A stretch of DNA of 64,000 nt. It comes from Anaeramoeba ignava (lineage: Eukaryota > Metamonada > Anaeramoebidae). Every line of letters starts with the position of its first letter. The first letter of the stretch is position 1. The position numbers were made by a program, and so were the translations under genes. The notes below the pieces were generated by a model. That model saw nothing but the letters and a program-made list of their open reading frames with translations, made no database searches and was not told the DNA's origin. Positions 9,694-20,192 of the stretch are shown here, piece after piece. The DNA is taken from the NCBI GenBank assembly GCA_028826165.1, contig JAPDFW010000022.1:372001-436000 (forward strand). Reading direction: 5' to 3'.

Positions 9694-11070
9694 ATGAGAA
9701 TCTTAAATATTCAATTTCTTTTCTTTGTTTTTCTTTTTCTTTTTCTTTTAAATAAATCAAAAAGTCAAACAAATTCTTTTTTCAAAGAAGTTTCAAATTT
9801 TAATACAATTCGAGACAATTCAGAATTCACAAAAAAACAAATCAAGGGTTTTTAATATTAATTTAAATATTAATTTTGTATTAATTTAAATTTTAATTTA
9901 ATTTATTTTATGAATTTTAATAATTTAAAATTTTTAATTTTTTTTTGATTTTGATTTTAAATAAATCAAAAAGTTTTTATTTTTTTTTTGTTTTTAATAC
10001 AATTAATTTTCAAGGGTTTTTAATTTTAATTTTTTAATTTTTAATTTTTTTATAAATGAATTTTTAATTTAAATTTTAAATTTTAATTTTAATTTAATAT
10101 TAATTTAATAATTTTAATTTAATTTTAATATTAATATTAATTTTGATTTTAATTTTAATTTTAATTTTAATTTTTATTTTTAAATTTTATAAATAGATCT
10201 CTTTTTAAAAAATTTTTTGATGAAAAAGATGAAACAACAAAATTCATTTCAGAAAGTTCAAAAGTAGATTTTATTGCTGAAAAAAATCAATTATCAATCA
10301 TTTTCAAAAAAATTATAAAAGCAACAGATTTAGAAAAATATTTTGAATATTCAACCAAATTTTCAATGAAATTTATTGATTCAAATGAAAAAGTTAAAAT
10401 GATTCCAAAAATATTAAAAAATTCAAAAGAAGAAATTATGAAAATTAAAGAAGGAAAATACTCATCAATTTTATATCAAAATTTATGGCCTGGAATACAT
10501 TTAAAACTAAGAAAAACATTAACAAGTATTAAATTTATATATTATCTTGATCCAGGTTCAAATCCATTTGATATTATGGTAAAATATGAAGGAGTTCAAA
10601 CTATAAAACTTGAAAAAGGAGAAATTAACATATATACAGATTCAGGAATATTAAAAGAATCTCATCCTGTTTCTTGGCAATTGATTCCAAAAGATGAAAA
10701 TTTAAATCAAAATTTAGATGAAAATTTAAATCAAAATTTAAATCAAAATTTAAATCAAAATTTAAATCAAAATTTAAATGAAAATTTAAATCAAAATTTA
10801 AATCATTCACTTATAAATCAATCAATTGCAAATCATTCAATTGAGAATTATAAAAATAAGAATAAAAATAAAATTATTTATAAGAAACGTTATATTCCTA
10901 TTGAATATAAAGATCGTGATGATAATTCAATTGGTTATCAAATTCTTGATAAAAAACAAAAATTTTCATGGGAAAATTCTAAAAAAAATGAAGAAAAAAA
11001 AAGGAAATATTTTGATTATGATCCTTCTTTAAGAACAATTATTGATCCACTTTTGATTTTTGAACAATAA
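9694..11070 (+). CDS. Secreted protein with a bacterial-type DUF7948-like domain
   Basis: Exon 1 (9694 to about 9848) encodes a classic signal peptide, MRILNIQFLFFVFLFLFLL, followed by a short polar stretch. Exon 2 (10197-11070) encodes the domain: LWPGIHLKLR, a strand with FIYYLDPGSNPFDIMVKYEG, then KLEKGEINIYTDSGILKESHPVSWQ, and after an Asn-Leu-Asn-Gln insert FDYDPSLRTIIDPLLIFEQ. This order (Y/LWPGI, PG.NP..I...Y.G, V..., IDP.LI) resembles the DUF7948 domain that precedes SBBP repeats in bacterial surface proteins. Here the protein stops at the point where such repeats would begin. Phases do not match: exon 1 ends phase 1 at AAGG|GTTTTT while exon 2 needs the opposite, so either a micro-exon or a 1-nt error is missing. 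The role is unknown. It is probably extracellular, and may have been acquired from bacteria. Confidence 0.65.
9849..10196 (+). repeat. Intron of the DUF7948-like gene with TTTTAA repeats and an exon relic
   Basis: AT-rich intron ending AAATAG. It contains TTTTAA-type repeats. At about 9956-10025 it contains a decayed partial copy of exon 1's 3' half: TTTTAAATAAATCAAAAAGT, then TTTAATACAATT, then CAAGGGTTTTTAAT, in the same order as in the exon. Confidence 0.6.
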
Positions 11071-11163
11071 AAAAAAAATCAAATTAAAAAAATATTTTTT
11101 TCATTTTTTTCATTTTTTTCATTTTTTTCATTTTTTTTATTTTAATTAGAAAAATTTAAATCA
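11071..11163 (+). promoter_or_regulatory. Promoter-like TTTTTTCA repeats before WDR91
   Basis: The 93-bp gap between genes carries four consecutive TTTTTTTCA units at about 11096-11137, then TTTTATTTTAATTAG and the ATG at 11164. It has the same arrangement as the region upstream of XPO1. Confidence 0.5.
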
Positions 11164-14100
11164 ATGCAAAATTCATTCACAGAATTACCAGCTCTTCATA
11201 AATCAATTAAATATTGTGATCATTTAGTTTCAGAATATCTTCTTTTTAGAGGATTTAAGAATGCAATTCAATGTTTAGAAAATGATAAAAACAACACAAA
11301 AACACATGAATTTAAAGTAAAGAAACTTGTTGATGAAATGTTTTGTCTCATTTCTGATTATGAAGCTAAGGCTCTTTCTCGTTTATGGGATTATTTTGAC
11401 AAAATTTTTTTTAAACATCTTGATAATAAAATTTCAGTTATGACAATTAAAATTATTAATTCCTTAAAGAAATACTATATCGTTAATTGTATCTCTCATC
11501 AAAAGTTTGATAAAGTTAAAGAGTTCTTTGAAATATTTGCAGATACAATGACAAAAACTCCTGAAATGTTGCCTTGGTTTTGTATGTTATTTAATTTTTT
11601 TTAATTTTTTTTTTAATTTTTTTTTTTAATTTTTATTTTTATTTATTTAGCAATTTTATATATTGAAAATCCAGAAAAAGATCCAAGATTTTCTGCTTAT
11701 TTCTCTTTGAAATGGGTTGAAACTTTAAAAGAATCTACTTCTAATTTCTTTAATTCATTATTTGAAAACATTCGTAAATTTAATTTTAATTTTAATTTTA
11801 ATTATAATTTTAATTTTAATTTTATAAATGAATTTTAATTATAATTTTAATTATAATTTTAATTTTAATTTTATAAATGAATTTTAATATTAATTTTAAT
11901 TTTAATTTTAATTTTAATTTTATAAATGAATTTTAATTTTAATTTTAATTTTAATTTTAATTTTAATTTTAATTTTAATTTTAATTTTAATTTTAATTAT
12001 AATTTTAATTTTAATTTTAATTTTAATTTTATAAATGAATTTTAATTTTAATTTTAAAATATTTTAGCACGACCAAGATTATTAAATTTTTATTCTGAAT
12101 ATATGGAAAAACAAGCACTTGAAAATCTTATAATGACATTTGAACAAAAAAACGAAGCAACACGAAATCAAATATCATTTCTCGAACAAGAAATACATAA
12201 TTTGAAAGAAAAAGCAGAATCACTTCGAATTTCAAATCAACCAATTAAAACAACAGAAAATATTATTGAAAAAAAATCACAAGAAATAAAAATTATTGAA
12301 CAAACTAAAGAAATTGAAATTTCTCAAGAAAAAGAAATTCCCAAATCAAATGATACTTTTGATATTATTGAACGTATTGAATATATTCATTCAGGAAGTA
12401 TTTTATCTTGTAGAATCTCTGAAAATACTCAACATTTCGCAAGTGGTTCTTCAGATGGAACTGTTAAAATTTGGAAAAATAAATCAAAAACAAGAAAATT
12501 TAAAGTGGATTCACCAGTTAGATCTCTTGAATGGTCTCAAAATGGGAATTTCGTATGAAAATATATATATAATTAATTTTAATTTTAATTTTAATTTTAA
12601 TTTTAATTTTAATTTTAATTTTAATTTTTAATTTTAATTTTAATTTTAATTTTAATTTTAATTTTAATTTTAATATTTATTTTGATTTTAATTTTTAATT
12701 TAAATTTTAATTTATTTTAATTTTAATATTAATTTTTTAATATTGATTTTAATTTTATAAATTAATTTTAATTTTAATTTTAATTCTAATTTTAATTTTA
12801 ATTTTAATTACTAATAATTTTAATTTTAATTTTAATTTAATTTTAATTTTAATTTAATTTTAATTTTAATTTTAATTTTAATTTTAATTTTTAATTTTAA
12901 TTTTAAATTTTGATTTTTATTTTAATTTTAATTTTAATTTTAATTTTATTTTTAATTTTAATTTTAATTTTAATTTTAATATTAAATTTTAATATTAATT
13001 TTAAACAAATTTTGATATTAATATTAGTTTTAATTTTAATTTTAATATTTAATTTTAATATTTATTTTAATATTTAATTTTAATTTTAATTTTAATTTTA
13101 ATTTTAATTTTGATTTTAATTTTAATTTTAATTTTAATTTTAATATTTAATTTTAATATTAATTTTATTTTAAATTTTAATATTTATAAAATAGTTATTT
13201 TGTGGAACAAGTAATCATAAAATTCAAGTTTGGAATAGAGAAAAAAATTCGATTCTTTTTTCATTTGATAAACTTCCTTTTCCAAAAGTTTCTGCAATGC
13301 GTATTCATCCTTCTCAACAAATTGTTTTTGCATCAACATTATCAAATACAAACAAATCTGGATCACTTGATTCAATTATTTTGAAAGATGGAACAAAAGT
13401 ATAATTATTTTTAAAAAAGCAAAAAAAGTGGAACAAAAAAAAATATTTATTCCTCTTTTTTTTTTTAACAAAAAATAAATTTGTTTATTTAGAAAAATTT
13501 TGTAATTCAAGCTGAAAATACTGGAATAAATTCTTTTGATTTAAATCATAATGGATCTTTAATTGTTACTGGTGGTTATGATGGTGTTATTCGTGTATTT
13601 GATATGAATCAAAAAGAAATAATGGAATGGAAAGCTCATCAAAAAGAGATTACTTCTGTTAAAATTACATTAGATGAAACAGGTGTTTTAAGTGTTGGAG
13701 TTGATGGAAAGGTTTTTAATATTTTTAATTTGAAAAAATATTTAATTTAGAAATATTTAATTTAGAAATATTTTATTTAAAAATATTTAATTTAGAAATA
13801 TTTAATTTAGAAATATATTTAATTTAAAATATATTTAGTTTAGAAACATTTAATTTGGAAATATTTAATTTAAAAATATTTAATTTAAAAATATTTAATT
13901 TAAAAATATTTAATTTAGAAATATTTAATTTAAAAATATTTAATTTAAAAATATTTAATTTAAAAATATTTAATTTAAAAATATTTAATTTAGAAATATT
14001 TAATTTGGAAATATTTAATTTAAAAATATATTTAATTTAAAAATATTTAATTTAAAAATATTTAATTTAAAAAAATATTTAATTTAGAAATATTTAATTT

Positions 14101-14703
14101 GAAAATATTTAATTTGAAAATATATTTAATTTAAAATATATTTAATTTAAAAATATTTAATTTGAAAATATTTAATTTAAAAATATTTAATTTAAAAATA
14201 TTTAATTTAAAAATATTTAATTTAAAAATATTTAATTTAAAATGAAAATATTTAATTTAGAAATATTTAATTTAGGAATATTTAATTTAGAAATATTTAA
14301 TTTAGAAATATATTTAATTTGAAAATATTTAATTTAAAAATATATTTAATTTAGAAATATTTAATTTGAAAATATTTAATTTAAAAAATAAAAGATGTTT
14401 CTTTGGAGTTTAATTAATCAAAAGCAATATTTACAAGAATTCCAACTTCCTAATTTAGATTTCGATCAATTATCAAAAAAACCATCAATAGAAATTGCAA
14501 CAGAAAATAATTTCTTTTTAAATTTGGAATCTGAAGAAATTCAAATTTATAATATTAATAAATCTCAACCAACTCAAATATTAACTTACCCTTATACAAT
14601 TTCTTGTATGGATTTAAGTTTAGTTAATCGATTTGCAATTTTTGGAACTGATAAAGGAAAAACAATTTTAAATAATTTCTCAATTAATTCAAAAGAAAAA
14701 TAA
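11164..14703 (+). CDS. WDR91: WDR91-like endosome maturation protein (LisH-like/CTLH helical N-terminus plus WD40)
   Basis: WDR91 works with WDR81 and Rab7 to limit PI3-kinase activity during early-to-late endosome conversion (known from animals). Six exons join in phase: 11164-11581, 11651-11773, 12068-12552, 13195-13398, 13493-13711, 14395-14703. The N-terminus has the family signature DHLVSEYLLFRGFKNAIQ, then FKVKKLVDEM, YYIVNCISHQKFDKVKEFF and, across the first junction, WFSILYIENPEKDPRFSAYF. A coiled-coil segment follows (EKQALENLIMTFEQKNEATR). WD40 units come next: IHSGSILSCRISENTQHFAS with GTVKIW, then LFCGTSNHKIQVW, then GSLIVTGGYDGVIRVFDM and a last exon rich in beta strands. Conserved CLPWF-type and PEKDPRF features make WDR91 more likely than other WD proteins. 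Only a few WD units are obvious, and the rest of the propeller is divergent. Confidence 0.88.
11774..12067 (+). repeat. WDR91 intron 2: TTTTAA array with ATAAATGAA punctuation
   Basis: Runs of TTTTAA are broken four times by TTTATAAATGAATTTTAAT. The intron is bounded by GTAAATT and TTTTAG. The same punctuation motif occurs in several other introns. Confidence 0.8.
12553..13194 (+). repeat. WDR91 intron 3: long TTTTAA array
   Basis: 642 nt made almost entirely of TTTTAA hexamers with scattered TATTTA and TTGATT variants, bounded by GTATGA and AAAATAG. No coding or RNA signal is seen. Confidence 0.8.
13399..13492 (+). other. WDR91 intron 4 with AGCAAAAAAAGTGGAAC element
   Basis: Short, mostly non-repetitive intron. 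It contains AAAAAAGCAAAAAAAGTGGAAC at about 13415-13436. The reverse complement of this element lies at about 14820-14852, in the gap after the gene. Confidence 0.5.
13712..14394 (+). repeat. WDR91 intron 5: 15-nt array AAATATTTAATTTAG
   Basis: About 40 copies of a 15-nt unit, AAATATTTAATTTA followed by G or A, bounded by GTTTTT and AAAAG. Some units carry GG or short duplications. Because 15 is a multiple of 3 a false frame of Ile-Phe-Asn-Leu-Lys repeats appears. Confidence 0.8.
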
Positions 14704-15055
14704 GATTTTTAATTAATTAATTAATTAATTTTTTTCTTTCAATTTTTCTTTTTTAAATTTTCTTTTTTGAAATAAAAATTTAAATTGAAAGAAAAGAAAA
14801 AAGAAAAAAAAAAGAAATTTTTTTGTTCCACTTTTTTTTTTTTTGCTTTTTTGTTTTTTAAAAACAAAATTTGATTAAGAAAGAAAAAAAAAAAGAAAAG
14901 AAAAGAAATAAAGAATTTGAAAGACAAAAAAGAATGAAAATCTTCATTTTTAAAAAAAAAGAAATGAAGTTATTTTTTTGAATAAAAAGATATTTTGTTT
15001 TTGAAAAATAATTTGAGGAAAAATTTGTGAAAAAAAATTTTTTTTTTTTGGGAAT
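14704..15055. other. Convergent intergenic gap with inverted repeats
   Basis: The gap lies between the 3' ends of WDR91 (+) and the RhoGEF (-). It starts with TTAATTAATTAATTAATT. An inverted repeat follows (TTTTTCTTTCAATTTTT near 14730 and AAATTGAAAGAAAAG near 14785), which could act as a two-way 3' processing hairpin. The GTTCCACTTTTTTT element (about 14820-14852) is the inverse of the element in WDR91 intron 4. No gene is seen. Confidence 0.5.
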
Positions 15056-18000
15056 TTAAAACCAAATAATATCCCAAATAGGTGAATTTTCTGAAGGAAA
15101 AAGCCAAAGATCAGGAGAAGTTTCAATTCTTTTGAGATTTGTTTCTGAATCTGTTAAGAAATTATTCTTTCCTTTCTTTTCTACTCTTCTATTTAAAACA
15201 TAATCTCCAGTTGGTTGATAATTTAAAACTAAATGATCAGGAAATGGTAATTCCATAGTGACTTCTTTTTCGAAATCGATTTTATCATCTTTAAATTCTG
15301 CAAATAATTTATTATCATTTTCAAATACAATCATACTTTTGTTTTGTTTCTATTTTTATAATTTGATTTAAATATTTAATTTAAATAATTTAATTTGAAT
15401 AATTTAATTTGAATATTTTAATTTGAATAATTTGATTTAAATAATTTAAATTAAATAATTTGATTTGAATAATTTATTTTGAATAATTTAATTTAAATAA
15501 TTTGATTTAAATATTTAATTTGAATAATATAATTTAAATAATTTATTTTGAATAATTTGAATATTTTAATTTAAAATAATTTAATTTAAATATTTTGATT
15601 TAAATATTTTGATTTAAATAATTTAATTTATATAATTTGATTTTATATAATTTTATTTTTGAATAATTTAATTTAAATATTTTGATTTAAAAATAATTTT
15701 ATTTTTGAATAATTTGATTTAAATAATTTGATTTGAATAATTTGATTTAAATAATTTAATTTAAATATTTTGATTTAAATAATTTAATTTAAATAATTTA
15801 ATTTAAAATAATTTAATTTAAATAATTTAATTTGAATAATTTAATTTAAATAATTTAATTTGAATAATTTAATTTAAATAATTTAATTTAAATAATTTGA
15901 TTTGAAATAATTTGATTTGAATAATTTGATTTAAATAATTTAATTTGAATATTTAATTTGAATAATTTGATTTGAATATACTTTTCCCAAACTCATTTCT
16001 CCACTATAACGATAAAAATCAAATTTATTTTGTTGAATTCTTCCATGTGGTTTTCCTTGCTTAAAATGACCAACAATTTTTTCAACAATTTCTGGTTCAG
16101 AATCATCTTCAGAAGGTTCATTTTTATAACAAATAAATTCACCTTTTCCTTCCGGAATATCATTAACCCATTGACCTGTATATTTTATTTTTCCATTATA
16201 AAGAGTTCCATTTCCATGTCTTAAATTTTGATTCCAATCACCCTCATATTTCTTTTTATTATTCCAAATCATTGTTCCATTTCCTTGTTTCATACCTTTT
16301 TCCCAATTACCAGTATAAGTTCCTTCTTTTGTAACAAAAGTACCTATTCCATGTTGCTTTTATTTAAATTAATATTTAAATTAATATTTAAATTAATATT
16401 TAAATTTAATATTTAAATTAATATTTAAATTAATATTTAAATTAATATTTAAATTAATATTTAAATTAATATTTAAATTAATATTTAAATTAATATTTAA
16501 ATTAATATTTAAATGAATATTTAAAATGAATATTTAAATTAATATTTAAATTGATATTTAAATTAATATTTAAATGAATATTTAAAATGAATATTTAAAT
16601 TAATATTTAAATTGATATTTAAATTGATATTTAAATTGAATATTTAAATTATTATTTAAATTGAATATTTAAATTAATATTTAAATTAATATTTAAATGA
16701 ATATTTAAAATATTTAAATTAATATTTAAATTGAATATTTAAATTAATATTTAAAATATTTAAATTAAATATTTAAATGAATATTTAAAAATTCACCAAA
16801 TTATCTTTCCATTCTCCTTCATAAATATCTCCATTTTGATAAACTTGTTTTCCTTGACCTTGCCTGAAATTTTTAAACCAATCTCCTTGATAAAAACTAT
16901 GAGAGACAACAAATTTACCAGCACCATGATGCATATTTTCAACAAAATGACCTTCATAAAAAGAACCATCAGTAAAAGTTAACTTTCCATTTCCATTAAA
17001 TTTATTCTCCTTGAAATCGCCTTTATAAACAGCACCATTTGAGAAAAAATACTCACCAAAACCTTCTTTTTTCCCATCAACCATAATACCATCAAAACGA
17101 ACAAAATTGTTGCATTTAAAAACAAAATTTCCATTAGGAAGATCATTAACCCAAGTGCCAGTTAATGATTCGCCAGTTGAATAAGTGAGAGTTCCAGTTC
17201 CCGATTTTTTGCCTTCATCAAAAAAACCCTTAAAAGATGATCCGTTTGGATATTTAAGCTCACCCTCGCCATGAATCATTGCGCATTTGAATTTTCCAGT
17301 GTATTTTGTTTTGTCATGAAAAACATAAGTTAAAAAACGGTAATTTTCATCGATGATTTTGCAGTTATCAAGTTTGGCGATACTTGATTCCAAACAGCGC
17401 TTGAAATCATGAATGAAGTCAGCTTTCTTCGCATATTGCAAAGTGATTTCTTTTTCGGGAGACTTGATTTTAAACATATCTTTAGTTGAAAAAAATTCGT
17501 TTGATTTTGTCTTCTCATTTTCTTCAACGGTTTCAGAAATCCAAGTTGCGGCTAATGGAGCAAGATATTCCAAAGAAAACTGTTGAGAATCCTTGAAGCA
17601 AAAACACCAAGAAATATGGTCTTGAAAGAGAAAAAGATGCACGATTTTGCCGTTTAGTTCGGGGTTTGATGGATAAACAACCGCTTTACCGATATCCATT
17701 CTGACAAGCTCCATATCGTTGAAAATATTGATTGTGCGCAAGTCTAATGTTGCATTGATTACTTTTGCTTGCTGGATTTCGTGCCCTAATTTCTTCAATT
17801 TTGACTGGACTTCAATCAGGTTGATATAATCAGGATGATTTTCCAAAGTGAAATGAAGAAAATGGCGAATAAAATAATCGTAATCACTTAGTTTTGTTGA
17901 TGGTGAACGCAGAATTTTCTCGATTTGATCCAATTTTTTTGTTCCGGATTTCTTTAAAAAATTGAGAACATTTTTGGAACTCATCCAAAGTTTAACTTTT

Positions 18001-20192
18001 TGGATAATGTCTTCAATCTCATTGGTGTGTTTTTTATACAGCGCTGCGAATTGATTGTGATACTTGAGAAAGACATCTCCCACACATTCGTAGTAATGCC
18101 AATTGGCTCTTTTTGTATTTAGTTCACCAACAAGCATTCGACTAAAAATGAATATTTTTTCAAACGTTCCAAAAAAACTTTCATATTCTTCTTCACTGAT
18201 GATATTTCCAATAGCATCCTCCAAGTTTTTCAGAACGTTTGTCTGGAAATCTGACAAGCTATCGGAGAATTTCTTCTCATGCTGCCACAGTTCTTCAAAT
18301 ACTTTGTCTCGAAGTGTGGAAGGTCCTTTTGGATTTTTTCCTTCTTCAAATTCTTGCCATTCTTTTAGCATTTGTTCGTAATAATTTGTTTTCATGAAAT
18401 TGTGTAATGTTGCGTTTAAGAGGTTTTGAATGTATTGGATTGATTCATCAAATAAATTCGATGTTATTTCTCCTGTTTCGTAAATTTTGAGTATTTTGGA
18501 TCTGATTTGAGATGAAACATTTAGTTCATATTTTCCTTTTTCGCTTAAGAACTATTTTAGGATCAAAATTTAATTGAAAATTAATTTAAATTTGAAATGA
18601 ATTTTAATATTAAATTCAAATCAATTCAATTCAATATTTAATATTTAATTCAATATTTAATTCAATATTTAATTCAATATTTAATATTTAATTCAAATTT
18701 AATTTAATTTAATTTAATTCAATTCAATTCAATATTTAATTCAATTCAATATTTAATTCAATTCAATTCAATATTTAATTCAATTCAATATTTAATTAAA
18801 TTTTAATTCAATTCAATATTTAATATTTAATTCAATATTTAATTCAATATTTAATTCAATATTTAATATTTAATTCAAAATTTAATTGAAAATTAATTCA
18901 AAATTTGAAATGAATTTTAATATTAAATTCAAATCAATTCAATTCAATATTCAATATTTAATTCAATATTTAATATTTAATTCAATATTTAATTCAAATT
19001 TAATATTTAATTCAATATTTAATTCAATATTTAATTCAATTCAATTCAATATTTAATATTTAATTCAAATTTAATATTTAATTCAATATTTAATTCAATA
19101 TTTAATTTAATTCAATATTTAATTCAAAATTTAATTTAATTCAATATTTAATTTTAATATTTAATTCAATATTTAATTTAATATTCAATTCAATTCAATA
19201 TTTAATTCAATTCAATATTTAATTCAATTCAATATTTAAATTCAATATTTAATATTCAATTCAATATTTAATATTTAATATTTAATTTAATTCAATTCAA
19301 TTCAATTCAATATTTAATTCAATATTTAATTCAATATTTAATATTTAATTCAATATTTAATTCAATATTTAATTCAATTCAATTCAATTCAATTCAATTC
19401 AAATTCAAATTCAAATTCAAATTCAAATCAATATTCAATTCAAATTCAAATCAATATTTAATTCAATTCAATTCAATATTTAATTCAATTCAATTCAATA
19501 TTTAATTTAATATTTAATTCAATATTTAATTCAATTCAATATTTAATTTAATTAAATTTTAATACTGTTTGAACAATTGTTTCAGCTGCATTTTTTAATT
19601 CATCCTCATATAAAATTTTGGAAAATTCTTGAGCAGCTTGAAAAAAAAGAAAATTTTCAAGACAAAACTGCTCTTGCAAATAAACTTGAAGATAAGGACG
19701 AGCAAAAGAAGCAAATAAAAGTTTTGAAGATACTTTAAGTTCATCAGGAATTTTTGACTCTGCAAACATAACTTTTTTTGTTTTTTGAGGAGAAAGCAAA
19801 TCATTAGGTTTATTTTTCTTTTGCTTCTTTTTTTTCTTTTCTTCTTGTTTCATTAATTTTTTAAGTGGATCAACTGATTTATTTTTTCCTTTTTTTTTTT
19901 TATTTTGATTTTGATTTAAAAAACCATCTCCAGAAATTTGAAGATTTTGATAATGTTGATTTGCAAATTGCTCAAAAGGAGATGCTTTTAAATCTGGTAA
20001 AGGCAAAAATTTGCTTGTTTGATTTGCTCCTAATCCTATTCTTTTTTGTTGCTCTTCGTTTTGTTTTTGTTGATGCATTTTTAATAAATGAAGTCCAGGA
20101 AGAACTGGATATTCTTTGTTTTTATCTTCTTTATTAATGCTTGGAATTGTATTATCTTCTTTTAATTCAGTTGGAATTGGTGAACGAGACAT
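15056..20192 (-). CDS. RGS-RhoGEF (DH-PH) protein with MORN repeats
   Basis: Predicted Rho-family exchange factor that may sense heterotrimeric G-alpha through its RGS domain. Exons by phase: 19566-20192, 16797-18551, 15982-16357, 15056-15349. The first exon gives a polar N-terminus and the first half of an RGS domain (SKLLFASFARPYLQVYLQEQ...CLENFLFFQA). The second exon completes it (YELNVSSQIRSKILKIYETG...TLHNFMKTNYYEQML), then gives DH (VFEELWQHEKKFSDSLSDFQ...LSDYDYFIRHFLHFT), PH (VRMDIGKAVVYPSNPEL...ITLQYAKKADFIHDFKRCL) and seven or eight MORN units such as YKGDFKENKFNGNGKLTF. The third exon adds more MORN units. The fourth gives a non-MORN tail. MORN units usually bind lipid membranes. 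One extra A at 16320-16322 breaks frame within a MORN repeat (HGIGTFVTKEG before it, TYTGNWEKG after it). ATG-only reading would miss the RGS-DH link. Confidence 0.83.
15350..15981 (-). repeat. RhoGEF intron 3: 14-nt AATAATTTAATTTA array
   Basis: The donor GTATATTC and acceptor AAATAG (minus strand) bound an array of AATAATTTAATTTA-like units with G/A variants (TTTGATTTAAATAA). No coding signal. Confidence 0.75.
16358..16796 (-). repeat. RhoGEF intron 2: 12-nt AATATTTAAATT array
   Basis: About 35 copies of the near-palindromic unit AATATTTAAATT, with occasional AATGAATATTTAA variants. The donor is GTGAAT and the acceptor AAAAG on the minus strand. Confidence 0.8.
18552..19565 (-). repeat. 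RhoGEF intron 1: CAATATTTAATT array, splits the RGS domain
   Basis: About 1 kb of TTCAAT and ATTTAA hexamers. A longer segment, ATTTTAATATTAAATTCAAATC, occurs twice (about 18600 and 18911). The donor GTATTA at 19565 and acceptor AAAATAG at 18553 join the two halves of the RGS domain in phase 0. Confidence 0.8.
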
